Origin: Myxocyprinus asiaticus
Lineage: Eukaryota > Chordata > Actinopteri > Cypriniformes > Catostomidae
NCBI RefSeq assembly: GCF_019703515.2
Contig: NC_059349.1
Coordinates: forward strand, 25,478,744-25,542,743
DNA: 64,000 nt
Direction: 5' to 3'
This document shows positions 1-13,300 of this stretch, one piece after another. Below the pieces are notes generated by a model, which had not been told where the DNA came from, made no database searches, and saw only the letters and a list, made by a program, of their open reading frames with translations. The translations under genes were made by a program, and so were the position numbers. The first letter of the stretch is position 1. Each line of letters begins with the position of its first letter.

Positions 1-1195
1 CCTGTGTGTCATTTACACTGTGTGTAAATAAAATTAAAGTGAAACTATAAAAACCCTCACTTGTATTTTCGTGGGAGTTTGACGCGAACAGAGCATTTTA
101 AAGCGGTTCATCTTAACGCGCTGCTCTGCTCTGAATGCGGTCGGTCCGTTCATTTTTGGTGCTCAAATAATACAAGAATGGAATATGAGACACAAAAACA
201 CCTCATGGTAATCATGGTATATCTATATTCGCTTAAAATTCCCATATGTGGACAGTAAATTGTGACTGGAATATGATGTAATGCAGCTATGTATGGCAAG
301 CCACGAGGTACTTATGTCATAAAATGCAAAGCGGACTGGTACCTCTTCGCTTTCACATCGCACAAATCAATCGAACCACAAAATGACCCACGAGGTGGTC
401 TCAGTATGGTTCACTTTTAGGACCTTTTAGGGGGGTCTGAGACCACTTGGGTTGTTCACAAATACACGTTGTACTGCTCTGAGAGCACTTGGAGTGCTCA
501 AACAAACTAGGTGTGAAAACATCCTTAGGGGCCGTTCAGACCGAACGTGTTCTCGTGCTAAAATAGACGCTGAAATAAAAAATGAAAATAAAAAAAAGCG
601 AGCCTGTCAAAGTCTGACGTAGACATAGCATGTTTACACAGGAAAAATGTGGAAAAACAGCACAGATGGACACAAAAACGCGCTTAGTGCACCACAGCGT
701 CATGTTTGTACAGTCTCCTAAATGTTCAGCTGATGAGAAAATAAGGAAATTAAAGTTGTTTTGATTTTTTAAAAGACAAACTGGTTGTAAACTATTTATC
801 ACAATCTGACATTTAACATAAAAATACATTTTCCGCTGAAATAAAATGACCTCTCTTTATTTGGTCAAATTTGTTTTCTACTTTTTTTTTTTTTTTTTGG
901 CTCATTGTCCATTTAGAGAATAGTCAGTTCCCCGCGGTCAGTCTTTGAACGCACCTCCAACGGTCTCAGTGGGAGATGTTTTGTGAAATCTTACGCATCT
1001 TTGCTCCAGTACCCTCAATGCGAGACAAGCAGCACGCTGATAAACACTCTCGACCCAAGCGAATTTAATGCTCTGCGACATAAACACAGCGCATCCTGCA
1101 GCAAATCGGAGGGAGACATTTTACAACCTGTAAGTGATTACCGGAGTTATTTAAGTAGTTATGCTATTTTCCCAGACCATCGATACAGTTTCAAA
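1..1195. other. 5' flank and 5'UTR region of nebl, with part of a dispersed repeat
   Basis: No convincing protein gene is visible left of the nebl start codon. From about 527 there is a copy of the left end of a short repeat (GGGGCCGTTCAGACCGAACG) whose fuller copy sits at 1724-3004. A poly-T tract lies at 882-898. The sequence from about 930 to 1195 is less AT-rich and contains several CpGs, so it may hold the promoter and 5'UTR, but no TATA box or initiator can be assigned with confidence. The short ORFs at 61-258 and 983-1306 show no family signature. The second one merely runs into the real coding exon in frame. Confidence 0.5.
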
Positions 1196-4100
1196 ATGAA
1201 CCCTCATTGCGCGCGCTGTGGGAAAATTGTCTACGCAACAGAAAAAGTGAACTGTCTGGACAAGGTATTTTCTCTTACTTTCCGATACTTACAGGGAAAT
1301 ATATGAATTAACCTATTCTACATAATAATACAACGTTCATTCATGTATAAATCTGCCATATCTCATTAGATTGCTTCATGTGCAGTTTCCATCTTTCCAC
1401 ATTTTCTTATAGTATTGGCACAAAGGATGCTTCCATTGTGAGGTGTGTAAAATGACTCTAAACATGAACAACTACAAAGGATATGAGAAGAAGCCCTACT
1501 GTAACGCGTATGTTATTGCCCATCTTTTGCCTTCATTACTTTTTCAAAGTCCAGATACGTTTAATAATTCTCCTTTAACGAGTATTTTCATGTTTAGCCT
1601 ATACATTATGTCATTTGCTGTAATATGGAAAGTACATAAAAGTAAATGTTCACCGATAATCTTAATTTGATTTATTTTACAGCTTTTATAAATTGTTTGT
1701 CAAAAATATTTATGACAGTGTAAGGGGCCGTTCAGATCAAACGCGTTCTTGCGCTAAAAAAGCTAGACGCTGCCCAACGAACAAGAACATGCAGGTGTCT
1801 CGAGGAGTTCTTTTAATCCTTATGTTGTGTTCCAGTCATTCTGACACAGATGCCTTTTTTTTCTTCTTCTTCTTTTCTTTTCTTGCTTGATCCAGTTGGA
1901 ATAAAATTCCTTGACTTTGTTCACATATAGTATCACACACACAAAAAATGTGGACCATTTTCTCTACATTTTATCGGTTTTATTTCACTTTGTTACACCT
2001 GTTGTGCTCCCGGTCAAAAATGACCGGCCATTGTAAATGAATGGATTAGACTACAAATTACAGAAATATTAAGTGTTCAGGAGCATCCCAATCCTTTAGA
2101 TGAGCACATGTGGATGTGTGTTTGCACACAAATCAAATCAAATCAAATCAAATCACTTTATTGTCACACAGCCATATACACAAGTGCAATGGTGTGTGAA
2201 ATTCTTGGGTGCAGTTCCGATCAACATAGCAGTCGTGACAGTGATGAGACAGTACCAATTTACAAAGTCCTCGGACATGTGTACACACACACACACACAC
2301 ACCTTGTGTTGAGCACCCTTTTGTGTATAGTCTTTTTATTCTCTTTGAGGAATATTTCAAGATCTACTTATCATATTATGTTGTGTTTGGGCTCATTTTA
2401 ATCAGGATAGGCTGCTGTAAGTTACAGTATGTCATGGTCTATGTTATATGTATGTTTCAGGAAGTAATAAGGAAAAAGACATGACAAAAAACACTCCTGT
2501 TTATTATATTTATGTCAGTGGGAATTTCATAGACTAATATTCACTGCAGTTTGGCCTCTGAGTGCTCGTTGCATTTTACTAATTGAGACCTTTTCAAAGA
2601 TATAGAACACATGTCAATCTAATCTAATTTTTTTATGTTTTTAACAACTCTGAATATAATTGTTGTGACAACAAATGTGCAAATATTGCGGACAACAGTT
2701 CTAATTTGTCATCAAATTAAAAAACATTATTTAGGAATTGGTAGGATCAGCTTTATGCATTGTAAATCCAGATTCTAAGCTTTAAAATGAAACATTTTGC
2801 TTAGAACAAGCAAGTGGTTATTCATTTATTACATAATAATTATTATTATTTCTGCAGGAAATGCAGAAAGGCACAGCAAAATGCGAACCCCTTGCACAAA
2901 ACGTGGGGCACTGGTCAAAAGACACCCTTTTTTCAAATTTACAAATGAAAAGAACTGAAAAACAGCGTGGACAGACGCAAATAGTGTTCGGTTTGAACGG
3001 CCCCTAACAGTGTCTGCCTTTGGAAGCTTGAAAACACCACAGATGTCTTTCATCTACGTCTTTCTCCCAACAGGCACTACCCAAAACAGACCTTTACAAT
3101 TGTGACAGACACCCCTGAGAACCTACGGCTGAGACAGCAAAGTGAGCTCCAAAGTCAGGTAAGCTCACATGCCCCCTATATAGGTTATTTTGTAATTGCA
3201 TGGTTGTAAACACATCTAAAATATATATTTAGAATGCACCTACACAGTTACAGTGTGATATATCTAGGGGTAATGTTATTTGTAGCTATTGTAGTACAGA
3301 AATATCAAAGAACATCTTGGAATTGTCTTGGAATAACATAACGATAAAATCATTTATGGCAGAGTGAGGGTTTTGGATGTCAGGGAGGGACTGGGTGTGA
3401 TCCTTTGAGGTCAGCATGGCGAAAAGCAAGGCAGCTGTCTACTCCATGGTGCACTGGCAGATCCCCTCAGCTTTTCCACCTGGCAGTAGACAAGATGCTG
3501 CCAAGTCCATACTGTGGGAGACCTAATCCTGGCAATCTGACAGCAACTTTATTTTGCTAAGGGATTGGTCAGCAACTATGAAAATCTATTTCGTGTACTT
3601 GCATACTTTCCCCTCCTCAGTACTTTGCTTAAATGGCACTCATATTTCATTGTGTCTTAAAATCTATTACCTATTCTTCTGTGTTTAGTTGACAAAATAC
3701 TGTATATTGATTAAATTATGAGTCATGACTATTTTCAAAAGATGGTCATTATGACATTCTCATTACCACAACATAAGAATTTAAGTAATATATTATCATT
3801 ATTATATTTTAACTATTTTTACATCCCAGTAGTACTCCCTTGCCTTTCATTTTTGTCGAGTTTAATAAAAATAAAAAAAAAATCCTTGTACAACAGCATT
3901 TTTTTTTTTTTTTACAGTAATACAGTAAATGTACATTTTAATTGACAAAAAAGAAAAAAAAGATTGATACAGAAATGAGAATAATCACTGAAAATGATGG
4001 GAATATTAAAAGTAAACCCTCTGATTGCGGCAATGAGATTTGGAGGGTAAAATGTGTTTTAGGTGTATAGAAAATAAATGTCACAATGCAAAAAATCTTA

Positions 4101-5100
4101 ATGGTCCTAAATGTATATTTTCTTTATGCAAAACATAATTTCTTATTTTCTTTGTATTAATTTGGGGTTAAATATTAACAGGACATTTTCTTGACAAGTT
4201 TTGTGAGAATTACCCGCTAAGGTGTGCAGCTTATCCTGCACCATTTGCGCTACGGACATAATAGCTCAAATCGTGCAGCCTTTTGAGGAGAGGTGTGCTA
4301 TTATGTTAAGCGAGTAGACTTATACATTTCACCTAGCAAACCATAAAATGGGTGAAAATCCCATAGATTTACATTGAAGGAGGGCTCTAACCCATATCTA
4401 GCATCAAAATGTCATAAGAGACTTGCGGGTGGGCTCTTTTGACTTGAGTAGAAATCAACCAGCTTGACCCTAGCTACACCTTAGCAACCAAACCACTCAC
4501 AACACCCTAGAACTGTGGTGGCAAGTTTTGCACAGGTACCGCTCATATTTTCTTTAGAAACTGTAAACTTTTTTCCCCTTTGTTCTACAGGTCAAGTACA
4601 GGAAGGATTTTGAACAAAGCAAGGGTCGTGGCCTTAAATTTGTCCTGGATACTCCAGAGTCACAGAGACTGAGGAAGACCCAAGATCAGATTAGTAATGT
4701 ATGCTGGAAATTGCAGATATACTAATTTAATAAAATAGCAAAAATGTACTATTGATTGATTAGAATGCTGGACATGTAAGCATTCATTATACCAATATAA
4801 GTCACACCTACAAGTAGACATAGTGGGATTTAATGGATGTACATGTACAGAAACAACAGGTGACATCTCTATTCTGCAGGCAAAGTACCATAAGGATTTT
4901 GAGATGTCAGGTTTGCATGGGGTCACTCAGGGAATGCGAGGGACGTACCTGGTACAGGCTCAGATGAAACCGAACCATGAGATGATGGTGAACAGCACAC
5001 AAAAGGGTGTCCACCAGTACATCATGGAGGCGGACCGAAGACCTGGTGTCATTGTGGGTTAGTTCTCCAATGTGAGCTCAAACCTAACCCCTGGTGGAAG

Positions 5101-5133
<33 letters not shown>

Positions 5134-6443
5134 AGTATACCCTAGATAATGTCAAGATTACAATGTAAGAACAAAATTGTGATGGCCTTAAAATGTCCCT
5201 TAAAAGTAAACATCTCGATAAAAGATATGATTACTTAAAGAGATAGTTGATTTCTGTTATCATTTACTCACCCACGTATGAATTTCTTTCTTCCATCAAG
5301 CACAAAAGGAGCCTCAGTCACTATTCACTTTTATTGTATGGGAAAAAAAAAACAAAATAGAGATCACCAACATCTCCTTTTGTGTTCCGCAGAAAAAATA
5401 AAGTTAAACTGGTTTGGAACAACATGAGGGTGAGTAAATGATAACAGCATTTTCTTTTTTATAATTTATGCCGAAATCCTGATAATTGTCCACCAACCCA
5501 ATTAGATGAAAAACAAAGTACAGTAAAACCAGACTGTTATCATTATGAGCAGTGTGTCCTGATGTAATTATTGTTTGTTTTTTTAGCACCTGTACTTCCT
5601 GGTGCATACTATCCCAGCAGCCACACCCATGGGCACAGCTACATGCATCAGACCAGCATGCATTCACTGAGATCACTGCAACTAAGGTCACAACACACAA
5701 GCATGGTGAGTCCTCCATTAAATATTATTCTATTTTCTAAAGCAGTGATTCCCGGGCACAGATATGTGCACTCCTTGAAGTACTTGCTATGTTAAACCTA
5801 TGAAACAGAAACTTTGACTTTAAAATATAAGGGCTACTTTTAAAACTACTGAGAGATTGAAACACATCTTGATTAATCTCATGATTTTTAGTTTTTTAAG
5901 GAAAGAAACTAATGAATGTAGAGTTAAAGTTGAATAAATTTGTGTGGAAAACACTCATTTATAATGAAAACCATATTATATCCCACATTTATAATGGAGA
6001 ACTACCTCATTAGAAAATAATGCTAAATGATGTGTACTATAATGAGTTAAAAGGAACACATTTCTGGTTTGGAGTCAATTGATGGTGGTACTATATAAGA
6101 AAAAAAAAATAAAATAAATAATAATTGGAAAACACTGTTCTGTTGCATTCACTTTTGGCTAATATCATTCTTTCTTTTTAAAATTTATTTGATAATGTTA
6201 AATACTGTATAAATAAATGATTCTGTATGAAATAAATGTATTAACGTGCACTAACTTGGCCTCCAGACTGTATATAGGGCCCTGTATGACTATACGGCGC
6301 AGGATTATGATGAGGTATCATTTCGAGATGGAGATATCATTCAGAACGTGCAGCCGATTGATGAAGGCTGGATGTATGGAACAGTGCAGCGGACAGGGAG
6401 ATCGGGAATGTTGCCTGCCAACTACGTAGAGGGCATTCGCTAG
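1196..6443 (+). CDS. nebl: nebulette LIM isoform (LIM-nebulette / LASP2-like): LIM + nebulin-like repeats + SH3
   Basis: Seven coding exons with GT-AG introns: 1196-1264, 1413-1507, 3074-3158, 4591-4698, 4880-5057, 5587-5705 and 6267-6443. They join in frame to 831 nt (276 aa; LIM-nebulette is about 270 aa). Exons 1-2 carry an N-terminal LIM zinc-binding domain with CARCGK near residue 5 and CEVCK near residue 32. Exons 3-5 carry nebulin-like repeats ([16 protein letters not shown]). Exon 6 is a linker starting APVLPGAY and containing SYMHQTS. Exon 7 is a C-terminal SH3 domain with [22 protein letters not shown] and LPANYVE. The APVLPG...YMHQTS linker favours LIM-nebulette over LASP1. By family knowledge it is a cytoplasmic adaptor at actin filaments, focal adhesions and Z-discs. 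The start is the LIM-family start [10 protein letters not shown]. Repeat 3 is diverged: there is no SDxxYK-like signature before KGVHQYI. Confidence 0.95.
1724..3004. mobile_element. DNA element with GGGGCCGTTC terminal inverted repeats, TAA duplication
   Basis: The left end GGGGCCGTTCAGATCAAACG and the right end (reverse complement GGGGCCGTTCAAACCGAACA) form terminal inverted repeats. They are flanked by TAA at 1721-1723 and 3005-3007. A 3-bp TAA duplication suggests a PIF/Harbinger-type non-autonomous element. It lies in nebl intron 2, is about 1.28 kb and has no transposase ORF. An AATCA tandem tract and a CA/TG run sit inside (2131-2300). Related end sequence occurs near 527 and around 8938-9325. 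Confidence 0.7.
2131..2300. repeat. dispersed repeat tail with AATCA tandem units and a CA microsatellite
   Basis: Tandem AAATC units are followed by ACTTTATTGTCACACAGCC, which looks like the tail of a widespread fish repeat. A CA dinucleotide run follows at about 2284-2301. The tract lies inside the 1724-3004 element and is probably a nested insertion. Confidence 0.5.
5100..5132. repeat. poly-A tract
   Basis: A homopolymer A run of about 33 nt starts 43 nt after nebl exon 5. It may be the tail of a decayed retroposon, but no body is recognisable next to it. Confidence 0.7.
5235..5455. repeat. hairpin repeat, short form (AGTTCACCC family)
   Basis: An imperfect palindrome with left-arm features ATCATTTACTCACCCAC and CACAAAAGGAG...TCAGTCACTATTCACTTTTATTGTATG, and a right arm ending GAGGGTGAGTAAATGATAACAG. 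It lies in nebl intron 5. The same family recurs at least ten times in this window. Confidence 0.65.
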
Positions 6444-6673
6444 GTGTCTGAGATCTTCCACCCACTGAGCCTCAAATTAAACTTCACAGCTTAATTGTTT
6501 ACAGGTATTAAACGCTTGTAAACGGACACAGGTAGATCTCTATTTTAATAGTGCAAATTGTCCCACTTTGTAAGTGTTTTTAATAAGTGTCTCATTTTAT
6601 TACACTGTAGTCCTAGTAAGTGAATGTACGTAATGCAATGAATAGTTTTGTACCAATATGGTCTTTACTTTGA

Positions 6674-6679
6674 AATAAA
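6674..6679 (+). other. nebl: polyadenylation signal AATAAA of nebl
   Basis: The first good AATAAA after the nebl stop codon (6441-6443) is at 6674-6679, which gives a 3'UTR of about 250 nt. It faces the probable riok1 signal at 6917-6922 on the other strand, so the two genes are convergent with a very short spacer. Confidence 0.65.
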
Positions 6680-6916
6680 TTGTGAAATTTGTGAAGAGAC
6701 AAGATGTACAGAGGATTGTTAAGAGGATTTTGTCACTTTATCAAATCTGAAACAATTTTTAAAGCATGTCAGTGTTGCCTTGTATACTTGCGTAAACTGT
6801 TATGCACAAAGTGTATTAAACAGACCACTACAACAAAAATTTTACAATTGAATTGTCAGTCTACAGGAAAACAGAACACTCCCATTCAAGCTATGTGATC
6901 AGAGAGACAATGAAAG

Positions 6917-6922
6917 TTTATT
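6917..6922 (-). other. riok1: probable polyadenylation signal (AATAAA, minus strand) of riok1
   Basis: On the plus strand this reads TTTATT, i.e. AATAAA on the minus strand, about 420 nt past the riok1 stop codon at 7345-7347. It would end the riok1 transcript near 6895-6910, just short of the nebl 3' end. Assigned by position and motif only. Confidence 0.5.
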
Positions 6923-7344
6923 AAAATAAATAATTTTAATAAACGATAAGAACTTTTATGAAACAAATTGCAATTTATCAGCTGATGATGCTGATAGCAT
7001 ATGTGTATAATTGTTAGGGTACTGACATTTCATCAGCACTTATTATGTCCCTGCCCTGATTTAACTCCACAAGTCAGCGTTTCTGTTGTAACCGCAGATA
7101 TGCTTTGTTTTTTCACCTGCCGTTACGTCTTGCGCACAATCAAGAGTTATAGCCTTTTAAAGGATAATCCATTTATGAGCGATGCACGTGCACTACAACT
7201 GCTTTAGGATACTTTTTAGTGCAGTCAATTCCAGGCAACGCACAAGGATACGTGTCTGCTGATGATTACATTTCTGCCTCATGCACTGTGTATGAGACGT
7301 AGCGGCATACAGAAAAACTAGGCAAACGTTTGGCTTCACTGTCT

Positions 7345-10300
7345 TCATCTTCCTTTCTTCATTTTGGAAACCCTCTCCTTGCGCTTTTTCACATGTTTTG
7401 GCACCTTATTTTTTCTTTTCTCCCTCTGAGCATCTTTAACCAATTTTTTTCTTTCCTGAAAGATACAGAAATGGAAAACTTATTTTCACAATCACTCAAA
7501 ACAAAGAGTTTGTGGTTTCCAATAGCCAGCTAAACGGTGATTGGTACCTTTCTGTCCTGTGGTGCTGCCTCACTTTGGCTGCCACACTCCTTTGTGTCTT
7601 CCTCCTCTGATTCCGTCTCCTCATCATCATCATCTTCCTCAGATTCTGCACTCCCATCCTTTGTGGAATCTTCCAATATCGAGGGAACCTGTTGTATAAA
7701 CATTCAAGGACAGCATTTTTTATAAGGTCTCTCATTTTCATGACATTTGAGTCTGGCTGCTATCGTTGTTTATATTCTCCTTTGGAGATGCTGCCTTAAT
7801 CCTCCCACTTGCTATGTGGGCAATGAAAACTCCAAAGAGACCGTCGCACAGATTTTCTAGTCAAATAATAGAAAAAAAGAGAAGAAAAAAAAAGCTTGGA
7901 CAGATAAGGTGCCTTAAATTGAATGCAGCTTAAAAGGAATTTTCCGTGTTCAATACAAGTTCTGCTCAATTGTCAACATTTGTGGCATAATGTTGATTAC
8001 TACAAACATTTATTTTTAATTGCCCCTGCTTTTCTTTAAAAAAAAAAAAAAAAAGCAAAAATCTGGGTTCTAGTGAGGCACTTATAATGGAAGTGAATGG
8101 GGGCCAATCCATAAACTTCAAAATACTCACTGTTTCAAAAGTATAAACACAAGACATAAACAATATGCATGTAAACATGATTTTAGTGTGATTAAATCAC
8201 TTATTAACCTTTTCTGTGTAAAGTTATATCCAATTTTACAACTTCGTTGCCATGATGATGTCAACAAACCCTAAAATGAATGTAAAAATTACAATTTAAA
8301 CAACTTTACAGCTCAAATAATACACGTTTTAACAGAAGAATTAATGTAAGTGCTTTTATAAAATGATAAGCTTCACGTTTCTGCCTTTAAACCCTCAAAA
8401 AATTGGTCCCATTCACTTCCATTGTAAGTGCCTCACTGTAACCTCGATTCTTGCCTTTTTAAGAAAAAGAGGGAGGAGTCGAAATTATTTTTTGTGGTAA
8501 TCAACATTTGGTATTGGGTAACATTCCTTTAAATACCCCGAATGGTGTTGTTTAAAACAAAACAAAAGAATTGATTCTCCTTACCGTTTGCACACCTGAA
8601 AGGTCCTTCCTAAGGCCAGTTACTGTCTGGTATAGAATCTATAATGGAAAACAGGTATCTGCATTTAAGTCACGGCTAACAACACTCACACCACTAGTTT
8701 AATGTTGTTCATTGAGGGCTTTGAGACGTACATTGTCATTTTGTGCATCTTCAGAAGACTTTTCCTCTTTTTTCTTCAACATGGTGTCCACATCCCTCTC
8801 GTAATGAGTGACTTCATTAAGCGTGCGTGGAATGTAGGCTCTCTTAAACACCTAATGAGACAGATCCACATGTGAATTGTTAATTGTGACATTATAAAGA
8901 CATGTTAAGATGACATGTTTTACTTGTATGATTTCTAGGGGGGCCATTCACACCAAATGGATTTTTAAGTTTGTTTTAATTGTTTTAATTTTATTTATCA
9001 CACATTATACATTTTTGCACATATACAGTGAAATTCTTTTTTCACATATCCCAGCTAAGCATTTGTTTTTCTACGTAAACATGCACTAGATTGTTCAGCG
9101 TCTCTCACAGGAATGCCACACGTTTAAATTCCGTGTCAGATAAAAAAAAAAAAAAAAGAAAAAAATTTTAATTTATTTTAAATGTTATTTTTTAAATACA
9201 TATTTTATTTCATTTATAATTTAAAAAACGTGTCTCGAGACACCTGCATTCTGTTCTACTTTTATGTTTTCTACTTTAAATTTAAAATCTACTTTTTAGC
9301 GCAAGTACGCATTTGGTCTGGAAGACACCTCAGAGTGGTTGAAAATAAATGCACCTCTTCATCAACTTTGTCCTGATTGGATCTTTCCTCTGCAGTTCTC
9401 TCAGATGTCATCTCCATTGCCTGCAGTTAAACACAAACATATGTTAGATGAACACATACTATAGCCACACAACAATACCAGAGCAGGGGGGCCTGGGTAG
9501 CTCAGCGAGGATTGATGCTGACTACCACCCCTGAAGTCGCTAGTTCGAATCTAGGGTGTGCTGAGTGACTCCAGCCAGGTCTCAATGCTAGGGAGGGTAG
9601 AGTCACATGGGGTAACCTCCTCGTGGTCACGATTAGTGGTTCTCACTCTCAGTGGGGCGTGTGGCAAGTTGTGCGTGGATCGTGGAGAGTGGCACGAGCC
9701 TCCACATGCAGAGTCTCCGCGGCGTCATGCACAACGAGCCACGTGATAAGATGCGCGGATTGACTGTCTCAGAAGCGGAGGCAACTGAGACTTGTCCTCC
9801 ACCACCTGGACTGAGGTGAGTAACCACACCACCACAAGGATCTACTAAGTAGTGGGAATTGGGCATTCCAAATTGGGAGAAAAAGGGATAAAAATAAATA
9901 ATAATAAATAAAAAAAAACAATACCAGAGCAATGCTACAACAAATGTATGAAGGATACAAAAAGTGACAGGAATAGGAGAGAAAAAGACAGACTCTCAGT
10001 GACACTAGTGATAATGCATCATTATAACTACTAACTGACCTTATCCATGTACTCATTAATGTTGTCACTTGTGATGGAGGGGTCTGTGACAAACTCAAAC
10101 AACTCCCGTACAGTCATAACAGCAACATTATGTTTCTGGAAGAAGTCTGAGGGAATTAGGTAAATAAATGAATTAATAGCTAATAAATCTCTGTTGACAT
10201 CAATATCAACGAGATCTTTGTCAATTGTGCTAACGTACACCAGGTTCCACATACTTACCATTGACATTGTTGCAATCTTTGCGAAGAAACTCCAATGCAT

Positions 10301-13300
10301 GAGGGTGATCATGCTCAACAGACTGAGAAACATCGATAATATAGGCTTCTCCATTATGATACCTGCAAAACCAAAGGATCATTTCAAAATACAGCAACTA
10401 CTATGTTCAAATAATACATGCTCAGTGTTTAAATGCTTTTCACTGATCACAACTTAACAACAACAAACACAAACTGATGGTTGAAAACTCTGTGTGCATC
10501 ATATCATGTAGGCTTACAGCATATTGAATTCGCTAAGGTCGGCGTGGACCAGGTGTGCTTCATGGTACATTATTCTCATGTTCTGGATGATTTGTAGGTA
10601 GAGTTCCCGGGCTTTGGATTCAGAGAGGACAGCATTCTTCAGCAGAGGGGCAGGCCTGAGGAAGACACCAACATTTAGAAAAAGCTGAAAGTGTTGCTGA
10701 GAAGTATTTCTGTATCTGTAATTGTGGAGAATCAGTTTGTACATACATTTCATCTTGACCAATAAAGCTCATAACAAGGACGTGGCTCCGCAAAATGATG
10801 GGCTCTGGACTTGGAATCTGTGCTGTCTGTAGTCTTCAGTTAAACAGATCCGTATTAGTGACAAATGCCATGGCAACATACAGTTGTGCTCAAAAGTTTG
10901 CATACCCTGGGAAATTGTGAAATTTTGGCATCGATTTTGAAAATATGACTGATCATGCAGTCTTTTATTTAAGGATAGTGATCATGTGAAGCCATTTATT
11001 ATCACATAGTTGTTTGGCTCCTTTTTAAATCATAATGATAACAGAAATCACCCAAATGGTCCTGATCAAAAGTTTACATACCTTTAAATGTTTGGCCTTG
11101 TTACAGACACACAAGATGACACACACAGGTTTAAATGGCAATTAAAGGTTAATATCCCACACCTGTGGCTTTATAAATTGCAATTAGTGTCTGTGGATGC
11201 ACTGAGCAGGCTAGATACTGAGCCATGGGGACCAGAAAAGAACTGTCAAAAGACCTGCGTAACAAGGTAATGGAACTTTATAAAGATGGAAAAGGATATA
11301 AAAAGATATCCAAAGCCTTGAAAATGCCAGTCAGTACTGTTCAATCACTTATTAAGAAGTGGAAAATTCAGGGATCTCTTGATACCAAGCCAAGGTCAGG
11401 TAGTCCAAGAAAGATTTCAGTCACAACTGCCAGAAGAATTGTTTGGGATACAAAGAAAAACCCACAGGTAACCTCGGGAGAAACACAGGCTGCTCTGGAA
11501 AAAGACGGTGTGGTTGTTTCAAGGAGCACAATACGACGATACTTGAACAAAAATGAGCTGCATGGTCAAGTTGCCAGAAAGAAGCCTTTACTGCGCCAAT
11601 GCCACAAAAAAAGCCTGGTTACAATATGCCCGACAACCTCGACACGCCTCACAGCTTCTGGCACACTGTAATTTGGAGTGACAAGACCAAAATAGAGCTT
11701 TATGGTCACAACCATAAGCGCTATGTTTGGAGAGTGGTCATCATGGCCTATAGTGAAAAGAATACCATCCCCACTGTGAAGCATGGTGGTGGCTCACTGA
11801 TGTTTTGGGGGGTGTGAGCTCTAAAGGCACAGAGAATCTTGTGAAAATTGATGGCAAGATGAATGCAGCATGTTATCAGAAAATACTGGCAGACAATTTG
11901 CATTCTTCTGCATGAAAGCTGCGCATGGGATGTTCTTGGACTTTCCAGCATGACAATGACACCTAAGCACAAGGCCAAGTTGACCCTCCGGTGGATACAG
12001 CAGAAAAAGGTGAAGGTTCTGAGTGACCATCACAGTCTCCTGACCTTAATATCATCAAGCCACTCTGGGGAGATCTCAAACATGCGGTTCATGCAAGATG
12101 ACCACAGACTTTGCATGACCTGTAGGCATTTTGCCAAGACGAATTTTGGGCCTCATAGACAACTATTACAAAAGACTGCACGCTGTCATTGATGCTAAAA
12201 GGGGCAATACACAGTATTAAGAACTAAGGGTATGCAGACTTTTGAATAGGGGTCATTTCATTTTTACTTTGTTGCCATGTTTTGTTTTATGATTGTGCCA
12301 TTCTGTTATAACCTACAGTTGAATATGAATCCCATAAGAAATAAATGTGTTTTGCCTGCTCACTCATGTTTTCTTTAAAAATGGTACATATATTACGAAT
12401 TCTCCAAGGGTATGCAAACTTTTGAGCACAAGTGTATATTTCAAACATGATTTTAAGCAATGATATGACATGTGGTGAATTATGTTCATTAAAAAGATGC
12501 ATAGTACAGTTCACCTGATCAAGTTTCTCATCTCCTTCTCCGCCCAAGTGCGTACCATTTTTCTAGGATTGCCTTTGCAATAGCCATGGCGGAACCTTAA
12601 TTGGGATCAAATATAGAATTTCACTGTTGAACGGCACACATCAGTAAGACTAAAGTCCTGAACAAATGCATTAGTCTTACCTGAACTCCCCACTGACATA
12701 TTTATCTCTGTCTTTGAAGTGTAAAATTGAAGTTTTGTATATTTTGATGGCTCTGCTTTCTCCTTTAGCATTAGTTGCATGGTAGACATTCGCCTGTGGC
12801 AGAAAACACAGATAAGACATAAAAAGCAACATTAGCAGTTAGCCTTCCTAGTTGTTCACCAAGTAGAACAACTAACATAGACTTTAATGGACATTTTTTA
12901 TGTCATTCAGAAAAGCATGCCTCTTTGCCTGTGCTGATACAGCCATTGATCTCTGAAATGACCCCTCTGCTCAGCATCTTGAATAGAATCATACGTGTAC
13001 GGGGGTCCAAAACCTGTGCCATCACACAAAATCACACACTGAATAAAATTACGACACAAACACAAAAAAATAGACCTTTTCTATACTATTTATACTTAAA
13101 GAAATATTCCGGGTTCAATACAAGTTAGGCTCAATCGACAGCACTTGTGGCATAATGTTGATTACCACAAAAAATTATTTTGACATCAAAAAATCAAAGT
13201 TGCAGTGAGGCACCTACAATGAAAGTGAATGGGGCCAATTTTTGGAGTGTTTAAAGGCAGAAATGTGAATGTGACGAGGAGGAGGGTGTGGCCGTGCCAT

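Noticed and set aside
983..1306. 107-aa frame as the nebl N-terminus
   Set aside because: The residues before [10 protein letters not shown] have no LIM-nebulette counterpart and the frame runs past the splice donor at 1265 into intron.
9486..9560. possible tRNA gene (box A and box B-like sequence), also at 35461, 42015 and 57765
   Set aside because: All four are heads of one SINE family with the same body, A-rich tails and target duplications; the tRNA-like fold is degraded.
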